Assembly (NCBI GenBank): GCA_964584495.1
Contig: CAZPAH010000084.1
Location: forward strand, 1 to 12,802
Reading direction: 5' to 3'
DNA from: CAZPAH01 sp964584495
GTDB taxonomy: Bacteria > Krumholzibacteriota > Krumholzibacteriia > Krumholzibacteriales > Krumholzibacteriaceae
DNA: 12,802 nucleotides
Shown: piece by piece, positions 1-5,585 of the stretch
Position numbering within the stretch: position 1 is the stretch's first letter
Layout of the letters: each line of letters opens with the position of its first letter
Position numbers and translations under genes: made by a program
The notes under the pieces: model-generated
Told to the model about the DNA's origin: nothing
The model's input: only the letters and a program-made list of their open reading frames with translations
Database searches by the model: none

Positions 1-1
1 C

Positions 2-3000
2 GAGCAGTATTCGAACGGGTTGATCGGCATGAGCGGCTGCCTTCAGGGATCGATCGCAAGGCTTCTCAGGGAGGGTAACCGGGATGATGCGGTGAAGCTG
101 GCCGCCAGGCTGGCCTCCATCTTCGGGCCTGGCGATTTTTACCTCGAGATACAGAACCACGGAATTCCGGAGGAGATCAAGCTGATACCCCTCCTGGCCG
201 ATCTCTCGAAGGAGCTCGGATTGCCCCTCGTCGCCACCAACGACTGCCACTTCATCGAAAAGGAGGATCACGAGGCCCATGACATCCTTCTCTGCCTCCA
301 GACGGGCAAGGATCTCGACGATCCGGGCAGGGTCCTCCGTTCCCACAAGGAGACCTGGTTCAAGCCCCTCGAAGAGATGTCGGCCCTCTTTCCCGATCAT
401 CCCGAGGCTTTGGTGGCAACGGTCGAGATCGCGGATAAATGCGAATTCAGTCTGAAAGATACAGGAAACCAGCTGCCGGTATTTCCGATCCCTTTGCCCT
501 TCAAGGATGCGGAGGAATATCTCGAGCACCTGGTGATGGAGAAGGTCCGCGGCCGTTATCCCGAAGCGGGGGAGAATATATTCGAGAGAATCAACTACGA
601 GTTGGGCGTCATAAAGAAAATGAACTTCGCCGGGTACTTTCTCATCGTTTGGGATATTGTGGACACGGCCAGAGAGATGAAGATACCGGTAGGTCCCGGC
701 AGGGGTTCGGCCGCGGGCAGCCTGGTCTGTTACATCCTCGGCATCACCGATATCGATCCGATCGAGAACGGTCTTCTCTTCGAGCGGTTCCTGAATCCGG
801 AGAGGATATCGATGCCGGATATCGATATAGATTTCTGCGATGAGAAGAGGCAGCAGGTCATCAATCATGTCGTCGAGAAGTACGGGAAAGAGAACGTATG
901 CCAGATTATAACGTTCGGCCGGATGGCGGCTAGGGCCGTCGTCAGGGATGTAGGCAGGGTGCTCAAGGTTCCTTACGGCGAAGTCGACAAGCTGGCGAAA
1001 ATGATTCCGGCGGTTCCGGGAACGACGCTCTCCAAGGCGCTCGAAAGCGTTCCCGAACTGAAGGAACGCTACACGGGCGATGGCGGGATCAGGAAGCTGA
1101 TCGATCTTTCCCTCAAGCTGGAGGGGCTCGCCAGGCATGCATCCACCCATGCCGCAGGCCTAGTGATTACACCCACGAAACTCATAGATCATGTTCCCCT
1201 TTTCCGCTCGAACAAGGGGGAGATAACTACGCAGTACGAGATGAAGATCCTGGAGGAGATCGGACTTCTCAAGATAGATATTCTCGGGCTCAAGACCCTG
1301 TCCCATATCGAGAATACGATCGAGCTCATAAGGGAGCACGAAGGGATCGAGCTGAGCATGGACGGTATACCGGTGGACGATGCCGAGACGTTCGACCTTC
1401 TCCAGAGGGGACAAACGATCTCCGTCTTCCAGCTGGAGAGTTCCGGGATGCGCAAGCTTCTCAGAGAGATCGAGCCTTCGACGTTCGGAGATATCACGGC
1501 CGTCAACGCCCTTTACAGGCCCGGGCCGCTCGGCAGCGACATGGTGACCGATTTCATCGAATGCAAGCACGGGCGGAAGAAGATCCGGTACGTGCATCCT
1601 CTGCTCGAGCCGATCCTCAAGGAGACCTACGGCGTAATATTATACCAGGAGCAGGTGATGAGAATCGCCAGCGATCTGGCCGGTTTCTCGCTCGGACAGG
1701 CCGATATACTGAGGCGCGCCATGGGCAAGAAGAAAAAGAAGGTGATGGAGAAGCAGGGGAAGGAATTCATCAGCGGGGCCGTCGAGCGGGGGATTCCCGA
1801 GAAGAAGGCCAGAAAGATCTTCGACCTGATGGCTTTCTTTTCAGGCTACGGTTTCAATAAGTCCCATTCGGCCGCCTATGCGGTGCTTTCGATGAGAACC
1901 GCCTACCTGAAAGCGCACCATCCCTCAGCGTTCATGGCGGCCGCTATGACGAACGACATGGGCGATACGAACAGGTTGATAGTGCTGCTGGAGGAATGCA
2001 GGAATCTCTCTCTCATCGTTCACCCTCCGGATATAAACGTGGGGGGGATCGGTTTCGGCCTCGCCAACGGAGAGATCACATACGGGCTAGCAGCGATCAA
2101 GAATGTCGGCGAAAAGGCGATAAGGGCCGTAATCGAGGCAAGAAAAGATGGTCCGTTCACCGATCTAGACGATTTCTGCGATCGTGTCGATCTCAGGCAG
2201 GTCAACAGGAGGGTGATTGAGAATCTGATTCAGAGCGGCGCGATGGATCCGCTGCCCGGCACGAGAGCGCAGAAGATCGCAACGCTTGACAGGATACTGG
2301 CGGAAGCGCAGAAGAGGCAGAGCGCGAGGGACAAGGGACAGACATTTCTGGGTTTTCTCGACCGGTCGCAAGCCGGCAATACGATGCCCCTTGAGGATGT
2401 GGAGGCCTGGGAGGAAAGCGTCATGCTGCACAGGGAAAAAGAATCTCTCGGATTCTACTTTTCCGGGCATCCTCTCGACCGGTTCCGAGACCTGCTGTCG
2501 GGCATAGTATCGGCAAACAGCACGAGTCTGCCGGAGATGAGCGACAGGAAACCGGTCGTTCTAGCCGGCCTAGTCACGGACGTTAAGGTAATCTCGGACC
2601 GCAAGGGCAATCCGATGGCTTTCGTAACGCTGGAGGATTTTCAGGGGTCGTGCGAGGCGATAATATTCTCATCCACGTTCAAGTCCCGGAAGGAGAGGAT
2701 CAGCGAGGACGATCTCGTCGTGATACAGGGGAAGGTTTCGCTCAAGAAGGGGGGGGACGTGAAGATAATAGCCGATAAGGTATACTCGATAGACGAGGCG
2801 TTGCGGTATCTTTCCAGAAGCGTTCACCTCGTTCTGCGTGACGGGCTTTTCGGGGAGAACGAGCTGGGCGAATTGAAAAAAGCGGTCGAGCGCTATCCGG
2901 GTGAAAGGGAGATCGTATTTCACTGGAGGAAGAACGGTAGCGAGAAATTCCGTATCCGTTCCAGGAGTGCGGGGATCACGCCCAGTGTCGAAATGATCAA

Positions 3001-3049
3001 AGATATGAAGAAGATATCGGGGGTGGAAAATGTGGAGATCTCGACTTAG
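2..3049 (+). CDS. dnaE: DNA polymerase III subunit alpha, 5'-truncated by window edge
   Basis: Catalytic subunit of the replicative DNA polymerase. The frame is already open at base 2, so the true start lies upstream; about 1015 codons are present and, compared with E. coli DnaE (1160 residues), very roughly 130-150 are missing. Seen in order, numbering from base 2: the end of the PHP domain (ATNDCHFI, with D81 and H83 of the metal-ligand motif, which E. coli has lost); the polymerase palm with PDIDIDF carrying catalytic Asp275 and Asp277; the third catalytic Asp426 in KIDILGL; a helix-hairpin-helix from about 694 (YGLAAIKNVGEKAI); a likely beta-clamp motif at Gln780 (QTFLGF); and an OB fold at about 850-930. 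The C-terminus is short compared with E. coli, as in many non-proteobacterial DnaE1 proteins. The stop TAG lies inside the next gene, a 20-base overlap. The family assignment is secure. Confidence 0.97.
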   Translation, partial: EQYSNGLIGMSGCLQGSIARLLREGNRDDAVKLAARLASIFGPGDFYLEIQNHGIPEEIKLIPLLADLSKELGLPLVATNDCHFIEKEDHEAHDILLCLQTGKDLDDPGRVLRSHKETWFKPLEEMSALFPDHPEALVATVEIADKCEFSLKDTGNQLPVFPIPLPFKDAEEYLEHLVMEKVRGRYPEAGENIFERINYELGVIKKMNFAGYFLIVWDIVDTAREMKIPVGPGRGSAAGSLVCYILGITDIDPIENGLLFERFLNPERISMPDIDIDFCDEKRQQVINHVVEKYGKENVCQIITFGRMAARAVVRDVGRVLKVPYGEVDKLAKMIPAVPGTTLSKALESVPELKERYTGDGGIRKLIDLSLKLEGLARHASTHAAGLVITPTKLIDHVPLFRSNKGEITTQYEMKILEEIGLLKIDILGLKTLSHIENTIELIREHEGIELSMDGIPVDDAETFDLLQRGQTISVFQLESSGMRKLLREIEPSTFGDITAVNALYRPGPLGSDMVTDFIECKHGRKKIRYVHPLLEPILKETYGVILYQEQVMRIASDLAGFSLGQADILRRAMGKKKKKVMEKQGKEFISGAVERGIPEKKARKIFDLMAFFSGYGFNKSHSAAYAVLSMRTAYLKAHHPSAFMAAAMTNDMGDTNRLIVLLEECRNLSLIVHPPDINVGGIGFGLANGEITYGLAAIKNVGEKAIRAVIEARKDGPFTDLDDFCDRVDLRQVNRRVIENLIQSGAMDPLPGTRAQKIATLDRILAEAQKRQSARDKGQTFLGFLDRSQAGNTMPLEDVEAWEESVMLHREKESLGFYFSGHPLDRFRDLLSGIVSANSTSLPEMSDRKPVVLAGLVTDVKVISDRKGNPMAFVTLEDFQGSCEAIIFSSTFKSRKERISEDDLVVIQGKVSLKKGGDVKIIADKVYSIDEALRYLSRSVHLVLRDGLFGENELGELKKAVERYPGEREIVFHWRKNGSEKFRIRSRSAGITPSVEMIKDMKKISGVENVEIST

Positions 3050-3794
3050 TACGGCGGTCACGATAGTAATTCTGGCGGCAGGCTGTCCGTGCCTGTGCGG
3101 GCAGGGTCTCGAGGATCTCAAGATTGTCGACAGCCCGACCGCCGGCATTCTCCCGCACGGAGCATATATGTTCGAGGGATCGGTAGGTCCGGGCAACGGG
3201 CTGCTGTTCGGCGTGGAGATAGGATTTCACGACCGGTTGATGCTGGGAGTTTCATACGGTGTCCAGGAGTTCATCGGAAGGGGCGACATCGAGGCCAACG
3301 ACAGGCCGGGATTCCAGGCCAGATTCCGCCTTATAGAAGAGGGATTCGCCGGGCCGGCTTTCGCGCTCGGTGTCGACACGCAGGGCGAGGATATGTTCAT
3401 CGAGAACGATGAAAGGTACGAGAGGAAATCGAAGGGGATCTACGCGGTGTTGAGCAAGAACTACTTCATGCTGAGAAACTTCGCCCTTCACGGGGGCATC
3501 AACCATTCCTTCGAGAGAAAGTACGAGAACGGGATCAATTTCTTCGGCGGCATCACACTGGAAGCGCTGACCGGCATGACGCTGCTGCTCGACTATAACG
3601 CCGCGCTCGATGACGATGATACCGAGCTTCCCTCCTGCCGTACGAAAGGTAGGGGGTATCTCGATTCGGGAGTGCAGTTCACCTACAGGGAAAACCTGAG
3701 GATAAGGTTGTTGTTCAAGGATCTCCTGGGAAACTATACCCCTAAAAGAGGGGTTGCGCGGACGCTGGAGATATTTTACATCGGTTATTTTTAA
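3030..3794 (+). CDS. Uncharacterised secreted, probably outer-membrane beta-barrel protein (YjbH-like)
   Basis: A 254-residue protein of unknown function. The N-terminus is a signal sequence (short WRSR basic start, hydrophobic STAVTIVILAAG, then CPCLCGQG). The rest alternates polar and hydrophobic residues and is rich in Gly and aromatics, with repeated motifs such as GVEIGFHDRLMLGVSYG, and ends in a strand with a terminal Phe (IFYIGYF), the usual outer-membrane barrel ending. From memory it resembles the conserved YjbH-like barrels of FCB-type genomes, but I cannot search. LAAGC could be a poor lipobox; signal peptidase I cleavage near CGQ is equally possible. The ATG at 3030 lies inside the dnaE end, with a G-rich ribosome-binding site (GGGGGTGG) just upstream, so translation is probably coupled to dnaE. 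accA starts 12 bases after the stop, suggesting one operon. Confidence 0.75.
   Translation: MWRSRLSTAVTIVILAAGCPCLCGQGLEDLKIVDSPTAGILPHGAYMFEGSVGPGNGLLFGVEIGFHDRLMLGVSYGVQEFIGRGDIEANDRPGFQARFRLIEEGFAGPAFALGVDTQGEDMFIENDERYERKSKGIYAVLSKNYFMLRNFALHGGINHSFERKYENGINFFGGITLEALTGMTLLLDYNAALDDDDTELPSCRTKGRGYLDSGVQFTYRENLRIRLLFKDLLGNYTPKRGVARTLEIFYIGYF
3738..3754 (+). repeat. Short perfect hairpin inside the barrel gene
   Basis: ACCCCT (3738-3743) and AGGGGT (3749-3754) are a perfect 6-base inverted repeat around the loop AAAAG. It lies within the barrel coding region, about 50 bases before the accA start. No T-run follows, so it is not an intrinsic terminator. It may be chance, or a weak structure affecting mRNA processing or ribosome access near accA. 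Confidence 0.35.
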
Positions 3795-3806
3795 GGGGCG
3801 GTCAAG

Positions 3807-4750
3807 ATGCCGGGTTACGAGCAAAAGGTTCTCGATTTCGAAAAACCTGTCTACGAGCTTCAGGAGAGGATAGACACGTTGAAGCAGGAGGGGTCGACCA
3901 ATGCCGGGGAGATAGCGAGGCTTATGGAGAGACTGTCGGCAATGGAGAACCGCCTCTACAGCTCCCTATCGCCGTGGGAGAAGGTCCAGCTTGCCCGCCA
4001 CCCGATGCGGCCGACGACCAAGGATTATATAAGGTTGATCTGCGACGAGTTCGAGGAGCTCCACGGCGACAGGTATTACGGCGATGACCCGGCGATAATC
4101 AGCGGGATAGCCAGGATCGAAGAGAAGCGTGTCATGATAACGGGGCACGAGAGGGGTAGGAACACCCGGGAGAGAATNNNNNNNNNNCCGAGGGTTTCCG
4201 CAAGGCCCTGAGGATAATGAAGCTGGCGGAGAAGTTCAAGCTTCCGCACATCTCTTTCGTCGACACGATGGGCGCCCACCCCGGCGTGGGAGCGGAGGAG
4301 AGGGGGCAACCGAGGGCGATCGCCGATAATTTAAAGGAGATGTTCGGGATAAGGACCCCGCTGATCGTAATGGTGATAGGAGAGGGGGGAAGCGGGGGGG
4401 CTCTGGCGCTGGCGGTCGGAGACGCCGTTTTCATGATGGAAAACGCTGTTTATTCGGTAATAACTCCCGAGGGGTGCGCGGCGATACTGTGGAAGAGCCG
4501 TGAAAAGGCCCCCGAGGCGGCCGAGTCGCTCCGGCTGACGGCAGCCGACTGCCTCAAGCTGGGGGTCATCGATATGATGGTCGCAGAGCCACACGGAGCC
4601 GCCCACAGGGATCCGGAGGGGAGCGCCGGCAAGATCAAGGAGATTATTCTCGGCGAGATCGAGAGGCTGCAATCCGTGCCGGACGGTCTGCTCGTCAAAC
4701 GGCGCCGGGAGAAATATTTCGAGATGGGAGTCTTCGATGAGGGCGGGTGA
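3807..4750 (+). CDS. accA: Acetyl-CoA carboxylase carboxyltransferase subunit alpha, interrupted by an N gap
   Basis: Cytoplasmic alpha subunit of the carboxyltransferase that, with AccD, moves the carboxyl group from carboxybiotin to acetyl-CoA, giving malonyl-CoA for fatty-acid synthesis. The first 124 codons (3807-4178) match the family: LDFEKPVYELQERID at the N-terminus, then QLARHPMRPTTKDYI, ending GHERGRNTRERI. Ten Ns follow. Sequence resumes in another frame with PEGFRKALRIMKLAEKF, GAEERGQ, the oxyanion-forming GEGGSGGALA, YSVITPEGCAAILWKS and GGAHR-like GAAHRDPEG. In E. coli and B. subtilis AccA exactly eight residues (type RRNFGMPA) separate these blocks, predicting a 26-base gap that restores the frame and gives 319 residues, the E. 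coli length. The conserved DT-P/K-GAYPG loop reads DTMGAHPG here. AAGGGG just before the start is the ribosome-binding site. accA follows dnaE in many bacteria; here the barrel gene sits between them. AccD is not in the window. Confidence 0.95.
4178..4187. other. Assembly gap (10 Ns) inside accA
   Basis: Ten consecutive Ns. The codon ATN (Ile or Met) precedes them and nCC (consistent with Pro) follows, flanking the part of AccA that normally reads like RRNFGMPA. The frame moves from that of 3807 to that of 4217 across the Ns. The missing conserved residues need 26 bases, so ten is most likely a placeholder length. Confidence 0.95.
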
Positions 4751-4805
4751 GTACAGCCGCGGAGGTCAGCCAACGCGGCGAATCGGACCTGAAACGGCGG
4801 TCCCG

Positions 4806-4838
4806 CGCTCCGTCCGGAACCGGCATAGCGTCTTTTTT
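4806..4838 (+). terminator. Possible weak intrinsic terminator after accA
   Basis: CGCT (4806-4809) can pair with AGCG (4827-4830) and CCG (4810-4812) with CGG (4821-4823), with a three-base bulge and an eight-base loop. TCTTTTTT follows at 4831-4838. The T-run lies just upstream of the next promoter, where a terminator is expected, but the stem is imperfect; the T-run could simply be promoter-flanking sequence. Confidence 0.35.
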
Positions 4839-4842
4839 CAGC

Positions 4843-4872
4843 TTGACCCCAAGCGTACGAATCTCCTATAAT
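4843..4872 (+). promoter_or_regulatory. Sigma70-type promoter for the zinc-ribbon / membrane protein / porU operon
   Basis: TTGACC at 4843-4848 matches five of six bases of the -35 consensus and TATAAT at 4867-4872 is a perfect -10, with an 18-base spacer. Transcription would begin at about 4877-4880, leaving a leader of about 110 bases before the ATG at 4990. It sits in the only sizeable non-coding gap between accA and the next operon. It differs from the Bacteroidota -33/-7 type. Confidence 0.8.
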
Positions 4873-4879
4873 AGTAGGG

Positions 4880-4970
4880 CCAGCTTAAAAAATAGACAGA
4901 ACAGGTAATTGCTTCTGTGCTGCAGGTCCCTGAGAGGGAGGGTATGCTTCCCCGTTTTTCAGGGATTTTT
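4880..4970 (+). ncRNA. Candidate structured leader or small RNA ending in a terminator-like hairpin
   Basis: Between the promoter and the gene at 4990 are two predicted hairpins. The first pairs ACAGAA (4896-4901) with TTCTGT (4913-4918), extendable by CA/TG around a bulged C. The second pairs TCCCTGA (4927-4933) with TCAGGGA (4959-4965), with an inner GGGAG/TTCCC stem, and is followed directly by TTTTT (4966-4970). This is the shape of a roughly 90-base terminated RNA or a transcription attenuator. GGGCC at 4877-4881 could pair with GGTCC at 4925-4929 (one G-U pair), overlapping the terminator stem and so possibly forming an antiterminator. I do not recognise a known riboswitch, 6S RNA or SRP RNA core. 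The structures were read by eye without energy calculation. Confidence 0.45.
4927..4970 (+). terminator. Terminator-like hairpin in the leader of the zinc-ribbon gene
   Basis: A perfect 7-base stem, TCCCTGA (4927-4933) with TCAGGGA (4959-4965), encloses a shorter GGGAG/TTCCC stem and is followed by five Ts. It lies 20 bases before the ATG at 4990 and downstream of a strong promoter, so it would act on transcripts entering this operon. The internal asymmetric loop lowers confidence in full termination. Confidence 0.5.
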
Positions 4971-4989
4971 CATTAAAAGGAAAGGGATC

Positions 4990-5157
4990 ATGATCAGAAA
5001 AGAGTTACTGGAAATTCTGGCGTGCCCCAAATGTCATGAGAAGGTCGTTCTGGCCGATGATGGAAAATGGCTCATATGCGAGAGCTGCGGCGTGAAGTAT
5101 CCCGTGGAGGATGATATTCCAATCATGCTCATCGACCGCGCCGTCAAAATCGACTGA
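4990..5157 (+). CDS. Trm112/YcaR-family zinc-ribbon protein
   Basis: A 55-residue protein of the Trm112 / UPF0434 (YcaR) family. It starts RKELLEILACPKC, has a second pair in CESC, and continues GVKYPVEDDIPIML, the family hallmark. Cys12, Cys15, Cys30 and Cys33 make a complete four-cysteine zinc ribbon; E. coli YcaR has lost the second pair. Eukaryotic and archaeal Trm112 activates methyltransferases of the translation machinery; the role of the small bacterial versions is poorly defined, so no partner is assigned. The ATG at 4990 was chosen because AAGGAAAGGG (4977-4986) precedes it and the protein begins at the usual family position. A TTG at 4909 in the same frame would force translation through the leader hairpins and is unlikely. 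The next gene starts 20 bases after the stop, so it is first in an operon with the membrane protein and porU. Confidence 0.9.
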   Translation: MIRKELLEILACPKCHEKVVLADDGKWLICESCGVKYPVEDDIPIMLIDRAVKID

Positions 5158-5177
5158 TACAGCAGAGGAACGGTTAC

Positions 5178-5585
5178 ATGTGTGTCTTTACACATTTTAC
5201 GGCTGGAGCGCTGCTCGGCGCCTACTCGCCCAACCTGATTCTTTCTCCGTTCCTGGGGTTGGGAAGTCATGTCGTGCTGGATATTATCCCGCACCGCGAT
5301 ATAGATAACATGAAGATCGAGATCGCCCTCGGCTCGGTAGCGCTTCTCGTGCTTCTAGTGGGGGGGGTCCGTAATCTTTCCATCATAATCGGGGGGTTGG
5401 CGGCGGTGCTGCCCGATCTCGAGAATCTGCTGTGGAAACTCGGAAAAATAAGCGAAGACAAGAAGTGGTTCCCGGGACATGCCGGAATCCTCACGCATGG
5501 TAAAAGGGCCGGAAAGGTCAACCTGGCGATGCAGTTCGTCTTATCCGCCGCGGTTCTATCCTTTTTAATCGGAAGAGGGACATGA
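5178..5585 (+). CDS. Small YdjM-like (DUF457-type) membrane protein, putative metal-dependent hydrolase
   Basis: A 135-residue integral membrane protein. Hydrophobic segments lie at about 11-35, 47-63, 66-79 and 115-132. Conserved-looking polar residues sit at segment ends: His6 (THFTAG), His31 and Asp35 (GSHVVLD), His39 and Asp41 (PHRD), Asp80 and Glu82 (PDLEN), His101 and His107 (GHAGILTH). This His/Asp layout resembles the YdjM/DUF457 family of inner-membrane putative metal hydrolases (HxxxG, SHxxLD, then an HxGxTH-like motif), though shorter than usual. The substrate is unknown. AGAGGAA (5164-5170) is the ribosome-binding site for the ATG at 5178. The stop TGA overlaps the porU start as ATGA at 5582-5585, implying translational coupling and possibly a shared envelope role. 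Family assignment is from motifs only and moderately sure; that it is a real gene is nearly certain from spacing and composition. Confidence 0.72.
   Translation: MCVFTHFTAGALLGAYSPNLILSPFLGLGSHVVLDIIPHRDIDNMKIEIALGSVALLVLLVGGVRNLSIIIGGLAAVLPDLENLLWKLGKISEDKKWFPGHAGILTHGKRAGKVNLAMQFVLSAAVLSFLIGRGT

Noticed and set aside
2041..2047. Poly-G run in dnaE as a phase-variation tract
   Set aside because: dnaE is essential and similar runs occur in several genes, so it reflects GGG glycine codon use.
3807..4750. accA as a frameshifted pseudogene or two separate genes
   Set aside because: The break coincides exactly with Ns, both halves are highly conserved, and the family spacing predicts a gap length that restores the frame.
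4880..4970. SRP RNA, 6S RNA or a known riboswitch class in the leader
   Set aside because: None of the conserved cores I know (SRP GGAA tetraloop region, TPP, SAM, c-di-GMP, fluoride) is present.
4909..4989. TTG start that would lengthen the zinc-ribbon protein by 27 residues
   Set aside because: The extension is unlike the family N-terminus and crosses the leader hairpins; ATG 4990 has a strong ribosome-binding site and the correct family length.
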